Assembly (NCBI GenBank): GCA_027066365.1
Contig: JAMONV010000031.1
Coordinates: 1 to 43,447, forward strand
Origin: Flavobacteriales bacterium
Lineage (GTDB): Bacteria; Bacteroidota; Bacteroidia; Flavobacteriales; Flavobacteriaceae
Reading direction: 5' to 3'
Length of the DNA stretch: 43,447 bases
Positions within the stretch are counted from its first letter, which is position 1. Each line of letters opens with the position of its first letter. This document shows positions 27,914-35,836 of this stretch, in pieces. The notes under the pieces are model-generated. The model did no database searches. It saw only the letters and a list, made by a program, of their open reading frames with translations, and was not told where the DNA came from. Both the position numbers and the translations under genes were made by a program.

Positions 27914-27921
27914 TAACTTTG
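27914..27921 (+). promoter_or_regulatory. Candidate -7 element for surE-lpxB; decides the surE start
   Basis: TAACTTTG overlaps a potential TTG start codon at 27919, so translation must begin further on, at the ATG at 27937 or 27940. The expected leader is only about 8-10 nt. Confidence 0.55.
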
Positions 27922-27936
27922 GTCAAGTTTTTTTTA

Positions 27937-28737
27937 ATGATGAAAATGGACAGGAAAATCGACAAACCGCTTATTTTGGTGACCAATGACGACGGCATTA
28001 CGGCGCCGGGAATTCGTGCTTTGATTGAGGTAATGAATCGTTTGGGTGAAGTGGTGGTGGTGGCGCCCGAAAGTGCCATGTCGGGTAAAGGACATGCCAT
28101 CACCATCAATTCTACGCTTTATTGCGACGAAGTCAAAATTGATGACGGTCCGCAACGTGAATTCAAATCCAACGGAACACCTGTGGATTGCGTCAAATTG
28201 GCCGTGGATCAAGTGCTTCACCGCAAGCCGGATTTACTCGTTTCGGGCATTAATCACGGGTCCAATTCTTCGATTAATATTATTTATAGCGGAACCATGT
28301 CTGCGGCAGTGGAGGGTGGCATCGAAGGTATTCCTTCCATTGGTTTTTCTTTGACCGACTATAAATGGGATGCGGATTTTACGGCTGCCAAGCATTATGT
28401 GGAAATCATTGCAAAGAAGGTTTTGGAATCCAGAGAACATTTGCCTCTACCTTTTATATTAAATGTTAATATTCCCGCTATTCCGTTGGAACAAATCCGC
28501 GGGATTATGGTTGGTAGACAAGCCAATGCCAAGTGGATCGAGTCATTCGATAAACGGGTTAATCCGCACGGCAGGGAATATTGTTGGCTTACGGGTGAAT
28601 TTGTTAATTTCGACCAAGGAACCGATACCGATGAGTATGCCTTGGAAAACGGTTACGTTTCGGTGGTGCCCATAAGTTTTGACATGACGGCTTATCATTT
28701 GATCGACCGTTTGAAAAAATGGAATTTTCATGAGTGA
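27937..28737 (+). CDS. surE: 5'/3'-nucleotidase SurE
   Basis: SurE is a metal-dependent nucleoside monophosphate phosphatase. The N-terminal metal site TNDDG, the SAMSGKGHAIT loop, and SGINHGSNSSINIIYSGTMSAAVEG are all present. The start at 27937 is chosen because the promoter overlaps the upstream TTG. It overlaps the next gene by 8 bp and forms an operon with it and lpxB. Confidence 0.95.
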   Translation: MMKMDRKIDKPLILVTNDDGITAPGIRALIEVMNRLGEVVVVAPESAMSGKGHAITINSTLYCDEVKIDDGPQREFKSNGTPVDCVKLAVDQVLHRKPDLLVSGINHGSNSSINIIYSGTMSAAVEGGIEGIPSIGFSLTDYKWDADFTAAKHYVEIIAKKVLESREHLPLPFILNVNIPAIPLEQIRGIMVGRQANAKWIESFDKRVNPHGREYCWLTGEFVNFDQGTDTDEYALENGYVSVVPISFDMTAYHLIDRLKKWNFHE

Positions 28738-29020
28738 AAAACGAAGAATCGATACGATAAAATTATTCGCAAATTTTCTAATAACCGGGTTTTTTTTATC
28801 GCTCTATCTAAAGCTTGTTTTAAATCTGGATTTGCCGTCCGGTTTTGTGAAATTGGCGCATGAAGGTATTTTCCCCGTTTCGGTAGCAATTATAGGAGTA
28901 GTGGGGTTTTTAAGTTATAAATTGTTTGATTGGCGTGAAGATTTGAAGGGGATAAAATCTGCTGCGGGGGCGATGATTATTTGGTTTTTGATTCTGTTGA
29001 TTTTAAAATTTTTAGCATGA
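28730..29020 (+). CDS. Small membrane protein between surE and lpxB
   Basis: The 96-residue protein has three hydrophobic segments (about residues 10-30, 45-65 and 78-95) separated by short charged loops. The family is not recognised. Its start overlaps surE and its stop overlaps the lpxB start (ATGA), so all three are tightly coupled. The setting suggests an envelope role, by inference only. Confidence 0.75.
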   Translation: MSEKRRIDTIKLFANFLITGFFLSLYLKLVLNLDLPSGFVKLAHEGIFPVSVAIIGVVGFLSYKLFDWREDLKGIKSAAGAMIIWFLILLILKFLA

Positions 29021-30120
29021 AATATTTTTTGATTGCCGGTGAAGCCTCGGGAGATTTGCATGCCTCGCGATTGATAAAAGCCATACGCGAAAAAGATCAA
29101 AATGCAATTTTTCGTTTTATGGGTGGTGATTTGATGAAAGAAGCGGCGGGTGTGGAGCCTGTCGTCCATTATAAAGAAATGGCCTATATGGGATTATTTG
29201 AGGTTTTGGCTAACTTGCCCCTCATCCGCCGTAATTTTAAAAAAATCGAACAAGAAGCGGAAGATTTCAATCCCGATGCGGTTATTCCCGTGGATTATCC
29301 GGGATTTAATTTGCGAATGGCTAAACGTCTGAAATCCAGGAAATTTAAGATTTTCTATTATATTTCGCCTAAATTGTGGGCATGGAATGAAAATCGCGTG
29401 GAGATTATTCGTCGTTATGTGGACAAATTGTTTGTGATATTGCCTTTTGAAGTGGAATTTTACCGAAAACACGGAATAGAAGTCGAATATGTAGGAAATC
29501 CCGTCAAAGAAGCCGTTGAGGATTTTTTGAACCGGAATATGCAAAGTAAAATACGGGTTTCGGAAAAACCACTGGTTGCTTTGCTCCCGGGAAGTCGTCA
29601 ACAGGAAATTCGGCGAATGTTGCCCGTTATGTCTGGATTACCGGCTTTGTTTCCCGAATATGATTTTGTGATTGCCGGCGCTCCATCATTGCCCGAATCG
29701 TTGTATCGTCAATATCTGGGAAATGCTCCGATTCCCGTTTTTTTTAATCAAACTTATGCTATCTTGAATAGTGCAAGAGCGGCGGTTGTTACTTCGGGAA
29801 CGGCTACGCTCGAAACCGCTTTGTTCAATGTGCCGCAAGTGGTAGGGTATCGAACCGGTTCGCTACAGTATCATTTGGGCAAACGGATTGTGAAAATTTC
29901 TTATTTTTCTTTAGTGAATTTGATTTTGAACCGTGATGTAGTGCCGGAATTATTGCAAAATGAATTTAATCTCACTAACATTCAAAAACATTTAGCCGGA
30001 ATTTTGAGCGGTAAGGAGCATGAAAAGATGTTGAAGGATTACAGGAAATTGTCTCGTGTTATAGGCCCTCAATCCGCTTCAAGCAAAGTAGCCCAACGAA
30101 TAATCGATATGCTCGATTAA
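29017..30120 (+). CDS. lpxB: Lipid-A-disaccharide synthase
   Basis: LpxB condenses UDP-diacylglucosamine with lipid X in lipid A synthesis at the inner membrane. Typical segments are the opening FLIAGEASGDLHAS, FRFMGGDLM, PVDYPGFNLRMAK, YYISPKLWAWNENRV, LPFEVEFYRKHGIEVEYVGNP, LLPGSRQQEI and VTSGTATLETALF. The ATG at 29017 overlaps the upstream stop. Its presence shows the host makes lipopolysaccharide or lipooligosaccharide. Confidence 0.96.
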   Translation: MKYFLIAGEASGDLHASRLIKAIREKDQNAIFRFMGGDLMKEAAGVEPVVHYKEMAYMGLFEVLANLPLIRRNFKKIEQEAEDFNPDAVIPVDYPGFNLRMAKRLKSRKFKIFYYISPKLWAWNENRVEIIRRYVDKLFVILPFEVEFYRKHGIEVEYVGNPVKEAVEDFLNRNMQSKIRVSEKPLVALLPGSRQQEIRRMLPVMSGLPALFPEYDFVIAGAPSLPESLYRQYLGNAPIPVFFNQTYAILNSARAAVVTSGTATLETALFNVPQVVGYRTGSLQYHLGKRIVKISYFSLVNLILNRDVVPELLQNEFNLTNIQKHLAGILSGKEHEKMLKDYRKLSRVIGPQSASSKVAQRIIDMLD

Positions 30121-30151
30121 AAAAAAGCACTCCCGTTTTTTTGAGAGTGCT
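30119..30151 (-). terminator. Rho-independent terminator of the ferredoxin gene
   Basis: On the minus strand a 7-bp stem (AGCACTC/GAGTGCT, 30126-30132 with 30145-30151) is followed by eight T residues, 26 bp after the ferredoxin stop. It overlaps the end of lpxB. Confidence 0.75.
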
Positions 30152-30176
30152 ATCGTGTCTATTTAACCCGATTGGA

Positions 30177-30491
30177 TTATTCGCAGTGTAATTTGGCTTT
30201 TTTGGCCAATAAATCTTCTTCGCTTTCTTCGTGGTCCTCATCTTCGATAATGGAATCTACAGGACATACGGCCACGCATTGAGGCTCGTCATAGAAACCT
30301 TTACATTCGGTACATTTATCCGGTACGATATAGTAGAAATCGTCGGAAATGGGATCATGTTCCGTGTCGTCATTAATGCATGTTCCGTCGGACATACGCC
30401 AGGGTTCACCCGGCTCGTAAATTGCATTATTCGGGCATTCTGAAATACATGCTCCGCAATTGATACAATCTTCGGTAATTTTTAGTGCCAT
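30177..30491 (-). CDS. Dicluster 4Fe-4S ferredoxin
   Basis: The 104-residue protein has two CxxCxxCxxxCP-type cluster motifs ([12 protein letters not shown] near the N-terminus; [18 protein letters not shown] in the second half, with an 8-residue insertion between the second and third Cys as in Chromatium/Allochromatium-type ferredoxins). The C-terminus is acidic then basic. It is transcribed divergently from the acyl-CoA reductase, a pairing I have seen in other Bacteroidota, so it may supply that or related enzymes with electrons. Confidence 0.93.
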   Translation of the reverse strand: MALKITEDCINCGACISECPNNAIYEPGEPWRMSDGTCINDDTEHDPISDDFYYIVPDKCTECKGFYDEPQCVAVCPVDSIIEDEDHEESEEDLLAKKAKLHCE

Positions 30492-30516
30492 AGCAGTAAG
30501 TTTTTTTGTTTATGCG

Positions 30517-30524
30517 TAATTTTG
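30517..30524 (+). promoter_or_regulatory. Candidate -7 element for the acyl-CoA reductase gene
   Basis: TAATTTTG fits TAnnTTTG, 26 bp before the ATG at 30551. It makes the upstream in-frame ATG at 30506 unlikely as a start. Confidence 0.5.
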
Positions 30525-30528
30525 GAAA

Positions 30529-30561
30529 CAAATATAAAGTAAAATTCGATATGATTACAAA
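30529..30561 (-). promoter_or_regulatory. Promoter of the ferredoxin gene
   Basis: On the minus strand, TTTG (30561-30558), 21 bp, then TATATTTG (30536-30529). This fits the Bacteroidota consensus and predicts a leader of about 30 nt. It overlaps the promoter and start of the divergent acyl-CoA reductase gene, so the two transcripts may interfere. Confidence 0.6.
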
Positions 30562-31627
30562 TCAAAAAGTCATTGCTTTAAAAAAATTGGGCGAATTTCT
30601 TGCGCGCTATGATAAATCCGTTGTAAATCAACCTGTTTTCCCCGGCCAATGGGCTCCTTTTTTTGAAGCTTTGGACGTTTTAATCGAACGTTTGCAAGAA
30701 AAAAATCCGTGGTTTACACCGGATAATGTCCGGTTTTCATTGCAGGCATGGGCAAAAGCTTTGCAGCCGGATAAAATCGATGAATGGGTAAAAAAGTATG
30801 ATTTGAGCAAAGATATTTCACCCAAGAGAGTAGGTTTGATTATGGCTGGAAATATTCCATTAGTAGGTTTTCATGATTGGCTCGTTACCTGGTTTGCGGG
30901 TCACCGTCCGGTTGTGAAAATGTCTTCTTCGGATAATCGATTGTTGCCTCTACTAGTGAAATTCATTGAGTTTGTGGAGCCGGCATTTAAGGGATTAACG
31001 GAATTTCGCGACGGATTGATGCGCGATATCGATGCGGTGATTGCAACCGGGAGTGATAATTCGGCACGTTATTTTGAATATTATTTTTCCCGAATCCCGC
31101 ATATTATCCGAAAAAACCGCAACGGTGTGGCCGTATTGACGGGGGATGAAACGGCGGATGAATTGAAAGCTTTGGCTTCCGATATGTTGTTATATTTCGG
31201 CTTGGGTTGTAGAAATGTAACCAAGATTTTTATTCCGGAGGATTTCGATTTGAACCGTATTTTTGAAGCGACTTTGGACTTTGCTCATTATTTCGGTTAT
31301 GTTAAATATCGCAATAACTACTTGTATTACCGTGCCATTTATTCCATGAGCACGAATCCCGTAGAACGCGAATCCCTTTTGGAAAACGGATTGATTATTT
31401 TGAAACATGACACGGCTTATGTCTCGCCTGTGAGTGTAGTTTTTTATGAAAAATATAAGGATTTAAAAGATGTTATACGTATTTTAAAGCATGACCGGAA
31501 AAAAATTCAAGTGGTGGTTTCCAAAGCCGAAATTCCCGGTGCCGTTTCCCCTGGTAAAACCCAATTGCCCGATCTGTGGGATTATGCCGACGGTGTGGAT
31601 ACAATGGAATTTCTTCTGGACTTATAA
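30551..31627 (+). CDS. Acyl-CoA reductase, LuxC-like
   Basis: The protein of about 358 residues resembles LuxC-type NADPH-dependent acyl reductases, members of the aldehyde dehydrogenase superfamily. Visible are the nucleotide-side VGLIMAGNIPLVGFHDW, KMSSSDNRLLP, AVIATGSDNSARYFE and FGLGCRNVTKIFIP with the likely catalytic Cys in GLGCRN. The start at 30551 fits the promoter upstream. It faces the ferredoxin. It could reduce fatty acyl-CoA to aldehyde or alcohol; the physiological substrate is unknown. Confidence 0.85.
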   Translation: MITNQKVIALKKLGEFLARYDKSVVNQPVFPGQWAPFFEALDVLIERLQEKNPWFTPDNVRFSLQAWAKALQPDKIDEWVKKYDLSKDISPKRVGLIMAGNIPLVGFHDWLVTWFAGHRPVVKMSSSDNRLLPLLVKFIEFVEPAFKGLTEFRDGLMRDIDAVIATGSDNSARYFEYYFSRIPHIIRKNRNGVAVLTGDETADELKALASDMLLYFGLGCRNVTKIFIPEDFDLNRIFEATLDFAHYFGYVKYRNNYLYYRAIYSMSTNPVERESLLENGLIILKHDTAYVSPVSVVFYEKYKDLKDVIRILKHDRKKIQVVVSKAEIPGAVSPGKTQLPDLWDYADGVDTMEFLLDL

Positions 31628-32444
31628 GTCAACTTCGTATTTTAAAATATTATTGTTTTTGGCGCTTTATCGATATAACCTCCGCTACTGTAAAATTAAG
31701 TGATTTTTGTTGATGTTCTTTTCTCTCGACGGAAGTCGGGATGTAGGGATTGTTTCTTCGGCTGCGCGCGGGACAAGCGCCATACCGGGTGCCGTAGGAG
31801 AAGCATTGAAACGAATATGAAACCCGGGCGTTCATGGGATAAAGTTAGGGAAAATTTCTTTTTACTTTTGTTCCCGACAAAAGTAGGGACAGGCTTGATG
31901 AAAAAGTAACAAAATCCACAGTATCCCTTCGGGAAATCAAGGCTGATACTCAATCACACGCATCCTTTCGGTGATAAAGGTGATAAAATGCGTCTTTTTC
32001 GCTTACCCGGCGTCGAAAATGCCCGTTTATAGCAGTGGCTATTACTTGCGCTTTCCTCCTTGATTAATCGAAAAATCCTAACATTTTCTCCTTTCAAAAA
32101 GATGCATGTCATTGCGTATTCGATGCTTCCACGCGCCTTTTCCCGCCGGCATCCGGCCCGCATTTTTGCCGGGCCAACGCGCCTATCCGCCGTGGGGCGG
32201 ATTAAAGTTTTGATCAATCATTGCGCGAGTTTTTTCTTTCAATGAATATTTTTTTGAACTGCGTATTACTTAACCGCCTAATTAACTAATAATAAATCGA
32301 AGGAAGTTATTGAAAAGTTGAAATTCATTTGAGGAGAATAGGCCTTGTTGTTAAAAACATTTCAAAACCTGTAAAATCTTATCGGTAATTTGCAAGAATA
32401 AATGTTAAAACGAAGTTTCGGAAAAACGCTAAAAATTCATATCC

Positions 32445-32490
32445 ATTCGTGCAATTCGTGGCGATAAAACAAACCACGAATTACACGAAT
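32445..32490. repeat. Inverted repeat of the ATTCGTGTAATTCGTGG type
   Basis: Left arm 32445-32461 and right arm 32474-32490 are 17 nt each with one mismatch, around a 12-nt spacer. The motif is one I recall from intergenic regions of several phyla. Confidence 0.75.
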
Positions 32491-32613
32491 TACACGAATA
32501 AAAAAGGGAAAAATTAGAGTTATTCCCACCGGACAAGTGTGAAATTTGCGGCGATAAAAATAAACAACGAATTACACGAATTACACGAATTTTCACGAAT
32601 AAAAAGGGAAACG
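32459..32613. repeat. Two imperfect direct copies of an intergenic repeat unit
   Basis: Unit 1 (32459-32513) and unit 2 (32549-32613) share 'ggcgataaaa', two tandem 'acgaattac' steps and a closing 'aaaaagggaaa'. Unit 2 has an extra 'tttcacgaat'. No coding potential. Confidence 0.7.
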
Positions 32614-32818
32614 GAAAACGAGACAAAGCGGTGAATCCAATATTCGATTTAACGATTCCACGATTCCACGGTTTAACAATTCCATCCCGCACGGGATTTT
32701 CCGGTTTCGTTCTTCGCACTTCAAAGAAAATCACGGGCGGGACGGGGCTTCACCCCGCGATTCAACAATTCAACGGTTTAACGATTATGTGATATTCTGA
32801 ATCAAGTATGAAAAGGAA

Positions 32819-32852
32819 AAGCTTGCCAAGTTTTGCATAGAATGGCAAGCTT
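32819..32852 (-). terminator. Hairpin after the lipoprotein gene
   Basis: A perfect 10-bp stem AAGCTTGCCA/TGGCAAGCTT with a 14-nt loop lies 36 bp after the lipoprotein stop. On the minus strand it is followed by TTTTCCTTTTC, so it probably terminates that transcript. Confidence 0.65.
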
Positions 32853-32887
32853 GTATATATTTTTTGTTAAATCTCAAACAAAAGTAA

Positions 32888-33241
32888 TTAATAGTCTTCT
32901 AAATTAATGGTGATTTTTTTATTTTCATTTTTACTTACTGAAAATATTGATGTTCCTGCCCCATACACATCGCCATATTCATCGGTATAATCGCATTCAA
33001 ACGAATAATCACCGGGCTTAACCTCAAAAACCGCTTTTCCACTTGAATTGGTGGTTTTGGTTTTTATATACCGCGTATAATCCGTCTCTTTAAACAGGTG
33101 TAATTGTGCACCTGAAGCAGGGTCGCCCCATAGCAATACGGTTACAGTAATTTTTGTTTTGTCGCCTTTATCTTTCTTTTTACACGAAGAAAGATTCATT
33201 ACGGTGATGAGTAAAACCGCTACTAATAGTAATCTTTTCAT
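32888..33241 (-). CDS. Small lipoprotein with a transthyretin/CNA-B-like domain
   Basis: The 117-residue protein has a signal peptide ending in a lipobox (NLSSC), a Lys/Asp-rich linker, then an all-beta region of about 85 residues with TTNSSGKAVFEVKPGDYSF, the pattern of carboxypeptidase-regulatory or prealbumin-like domains (GxAxFxxxxPGxYxF). It should sit on the cell envelope as a small binding or structural domain. No partner is evident. A terminator hairpin follows. Confidence 0.75.
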   Translation of the reverse strand: MKRLLLVAVLLITVMNLSSCKKKDKGDKTKITVTVLLWGDPASGAQLHLFKETDYTRYIKTKTTNSSGKAVFEVKPGDYSFECDYTDEYGDVYGAGTSIFSVSKNENKKITINLEDY

Positions 33242-33508
33242 AATTTTATGGATTTAGAGTTTGATTTTATTTTGGTTTGGTGTTTTTGTGTTTTGATATA
33301 ACATTTTATACAACAAAATTATACATCATTTTTTGTGTAATATTATGTTTAATGAAAACTTCCGGTATTTTGATGATATTTTGGTATTGTTCAGTATGGT
33401 TTTTTACTTTTCTTATTTAACCATCGAGGGATTTGTTAAATTCTAAGTTCATTTTTTAATGTTTGATTATATTTGTTGAAGGATGTTTTTAGGCTTAAAT
33501 ATCCGGGT

Positions 33509-34705
33509 TTACCATAAAAGCAATATGGAAACCGATATGAATTCGATGATGAGTAGTAGGAAATAGATTATAATCAAAGGAAAAATAATCAGAAGGGTTT
33601 TTCCGAAAGATAACCGAAAGAATTTTTTCACTGTCAAAAAGATATAAATTAGTAAAAGCCAAAGCAATAAATCGGCTGGAAAACTATTATTGGGAATAAA
33701 GTGAATGAGCAAAAAAACGAGTAATGCAAAACTTTGAATATTGAAATGTAATACCATTTGTTCGGTGAAGTTGTATAGTTTACTGCCAAATAGGGGCATG
33801 GATAAAAAAGTAAATACGGGCAGAAATAAAAACAATAGAATGGAGGTTTTACCGGTGATTTTATTAAAAAGATTTTTAATCATGTCTTCATTAACCATCA
33901 ATCGTATAAAGATGGCTGCCAGTCTGAATTTGATTTTTTCCCGGAAACCGGTTGTTTTGAAATGGCGAAAAGTTTCTTTAACGTTTAAATCGTATTGATA
34001 AAGGGTTTTTAAGAATTCATTCAAACGTTTGTCGTTATTCATACCGATGTCGGCAAAAAAGTGTCCTGTGAGTGATTTTTCTCTTTCGGTCGGGTTATAG
34101 CCGTGCTTGAGGAGCCATTTCCGGTAGGCATCAATATAGGGTTTATAAAGTGAAATGCGCGAATTCATATCGAAATTTGTCCCAATGTTTAGATTGACAG
34201 ACGGATTGAAGCGGATTAGAAAGAAATTCAATATGCTGTCGGTCAATTGATTGCGTTCGGGGCTTGTAGCCGGCATTTTCAGGTTTTGTTGCCATTGAGG
34301 TCGTGCGGCAAAAAGGCTGTCAAAAAGCGGGAAATAAGCATCTGGATGTGTGTTTTCGGTTATTTGGCGGTGACCGGAATAGGAAGGTACTAAATTGTAT
34401 ATCAATGCATAAATAACGGATAAGCTGAGCAAAAGTTTGAACGGACTTGTGTATTTGGCTCTTTTGCCTTCAATGTATTCACGGGTGTATCGAACGGGGT
34501 GAAAAACCAAAGCAATAATCGTTTGAATCCATTTTGCATCCAAGGATAAAAACCCGGTAAAAATATCTTCGGCTAAGGATTTTAATGTAAGGCGTCGAAC
34601 AGGTAATTTTTGTCCGCACGACGGGCAAAAACGGGCTCCCCCGGGAAGAGGAGTTCCGCAATTCGAACAGATTCTTAAGCTGCCGGGAATTTTGGATTTT
34701 TCCAT
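33509..34705 (-). CDS. DUF3667 membrane protein with zinc ribbon
   Basis: From the ATG at 34705 the protein has about 398 residues. It begins with a zinc ribbon (CSNCGTPLPGGARFCPSCGQK), followed by the DUF3667 core TLKSLAEDIFTGFLSLDAKW and REYIEGKRAKYTSPFKLLLSLS, a long soluble part, and four C-terminal membrane helices. I chose 34705 over 34750 because the ribbon starts soon after it. A TAAATTTG box (34716-34709, minus strand) ends 3 nt before this ATG. Function is unknown. Confidence 0.8.
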   Translation of the reverse strand: MEKSKIPGSLRICSNCGTPLPGGARFCPSCGQKLPVRRLTLKSLAEDIFTGFLSLDAKWIQTIIALVFHPVRYTREYIEGKRAKYTSPFKLLLSLSVIYALIYNLVPSYSGHRQITENTHPDAYFPLFDSLFAARPQWQQNLKMPATSPERNQLTDSILNFFLIRFNPSVNLNIGTNFDMNSRISLYKPYIDAYRKWLLKHGYNPTEREKSLTGHFFADIGMNNDKRLNEFLKTLYQYDLNVKETFRHFKTTGFREKIKFRLAAIFIRLMVNEDMIKNLFNKITGKTSILLFLFLPVFTFLSMPLFGSKLYNFTEQMVLHFNIQSFALLVFLLIHFIPNNSFPADLLLWLLLIYIFLTVKKFFRLSFGKTLLIIFPLIIIYFLLLIIEFISVSILLLW

Positions 34706-34843
34706 ACTCAAATTTAATAAAAACCTTTTTCCGAAAAAATTATGTAACAATCGCCGGTTATATCCGAAATTAAAAAAAAAGGTGATTATTGTGAGAAATG
34801 CTTAGAAATGAGGTATATATTTTATTGCTTGCGGGAAAACGGA

Positions 34844-35353
34844 TTATTTCATTTTATCGGCTAATTCCTTAAACAATTTACCGATTTCATCTAAGCCTTC
34901 ACGCACTTCATCTTTGAGTTTTCCGGCTAAATTCTTCAATTTTTTTTCCATGGGTTTAACAAGGATAAACGAAACTTCCACCAAAGCGTCTTTGGGTAGC
35001 CGCCTCACTTCAACAACTTCGCGGGCAGGGTAGGCTTCATTGGGAAAAAACGAACCGTAAACTTCGTTGAATTTTCCGAAATTATCCATATCTGTTACAT
35101 AAACGGTGGCTTTGGCAATGTCCGTATATTCCAATTGAAATTTATTCAAAACGATTTTTAGGTTTTCCATGATTTTTAGCGTCTGTTCTTCAAAGTTATC
35201 CGGCATTCGGCCTGAAGTATAGTCCATTCCCAATAGTCCTGACACGAAAATCATGTCGGATGAAAGATTGGCTTCACCGGTAAATAACACCTGCACCGCC
35301 GTAGAGTAGGAACCTACGGGTTTTAATTCGGGGATAGCTATTCGTTTTATCAT
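34844..35353 (-). CDS. RidA/YjgF-family protein with C-terminal helical extension
   Basis: RidA enzymes deaminate reactive enamine/imine intermediates as trimers. The core shows FVSGLLGMD, FEEQTLKIMENLKIVL, KATVYVTDMDNFGKFNEVY and PAREVVEVRRLPKDALVEVSF; Arg111 is the expected carboxylate-binding residue. Unlike the usual 125-130 residues, it has a 7-8-residue insertion near residue 25 and a charged amphipathic helix from about 134 to 169 (EKKLKNLAGKLKDEV...). It may oligomerise differently. It is the last gene before the accessory region. Confidence 0.85.
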   Translation of the reverse strand: MIKRIAIPELKPVGSYSTAVQVLFTGEANLSSDMIFVSGLLGMDYTSGRMPDNFEEQTLKIMENLKIVLNKFQLEYTDIAKATVYVTDMDNFGKFNEVYGSFFPNEAYPAREVVEVRRLPKDALVEVSFILVKPMEKKLKNLAGKLKDEVREGLDEIGKLFKELADKMK

Positions 35354-35548
35354 GGTTTTTTGTTTTCAATTTATGAAAAAATCTTGAATTTGCAGCGTAT
35401 TGATGAGAAAATTGATTGGCTTCGGTTAAACCGGTTTAATGATGTTTTTATAAGTCTGATAAAGTTATTCGGCGGATCTTCTTCCGGGATAAGCGCATAA
35501 AATCTTGTTCATCAAACGTGATTACCCGCTTTCCTTATCCTCCCTTGA

Positions 35549-35764
35549 TTATCTTTCTGCTCCTTGTTGCGGAAAATATTATTGAAGCAAAACCCTATGA
35601 CTTAATAAAAGCATCTACCACCATTCCCACCCCAATCGCCACCGCCATACTCATCAAGGTGCCGATCAGGATGTATTCGGTGCGTTTGCGTTGGCCGGCG
35701 CCGGTGAGGTCGCCGAAACGGAAGACGGATTTGGCGGCAATCAGGAAGCCGATGGCGGTGGATT
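35549..35764. repeat. Left copy of the direct repeat flanking the McrBC cassette
   Basis: The core 35602-35764 aligns without gaps to 41961-42123 with about ten differences in 163 bp (about 94% identity). A further block of 28 bp at 35549-35576 aligns to 41907-41934 with two differences. Both copies have the same orientation and lie about 6.36 kb apart. Confidence 0.9.
35595..35764 (-). pseudogene. Remnant of a DUF3307 gene (C-terminal ~54 codons only)
   Basis: On the minus strand the sequence reads TAIGFLIAAKSVFRFGD and onward exactly as the intact gene at 41954-42679, ending IKS-stop instead of IKM-stop. Eight differences within the shared codons are all silent. The reading frame is preceded by an in-frame TAA, and there is no start, so it is not expressed. 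Confidence 0.88.
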
Positions 35765-35813
35765 AAACGATTAGAAATGCTCGCAGGAAATGATGATAAT
35801 TACTTCAATTTCT

Positions 35814-35821
35814 TATCTTTG
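35814..35821 (+). promoter_or_regulatory. -7 element TATCTTTG before the frameshifted small gene
   Basis: A perfect TAnnTTTG box, 15 bp before the ATG at 35837. Confidence 0.5.
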
Positions 35822-35836
35822 AATAAAACTTCGCTT

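Larger units (their letters stand above)
31628..32887. other. Gene-free, repeat-rich block of 1.26 kb
   Basis: No frame carries a convincing protein. The first half (31690-32240) has GC-rich stretches and hairpins (GGCCCG/CGGGCC at 32155-32175; ATCCGCC/GGCGGAT at 32185-32202) and looks like a dispersed intergenic element. The second half is low-complexity direct and inverted repeats built on CACGAATTACACGAATT, followed by degenerate 'aacgattccacg' repeats. Confidence 0.6.
35354..35836. other. Intergenic region carrying the left copy of the DUF3307 3' end
   Basis: About 480 bp without an intact gene. It holds the DUF3307 remnant and the downstream part of the duplicated repeat, then the TATCTTTG promoter of the following small gene. 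The left edge of the accessory cassette falls here. Confidence 0.7.

Noticed and set aside
31696-31953. Open frames on both strands in the 31.7-32.2 kb block (85-87 residues)
   Set aside because: They overlap each other on opposite strands, have biased low-information sequence rich in Arg and Pro, no usable start context and no family-like motif.
32459-32613. CACGAATTACACGAATT repeats as a CRISPR array
   Set aside because: Units are imperfect, overlap each other and lack unique spacers of constant length; no cas genes are present.
35518-35766. 82-residue plus-strand frame over the left repeat copy
   Set aside because: It is antisense to the DUF3307 remnant, whose silent-change pattern shows the minus strand was the coding one.
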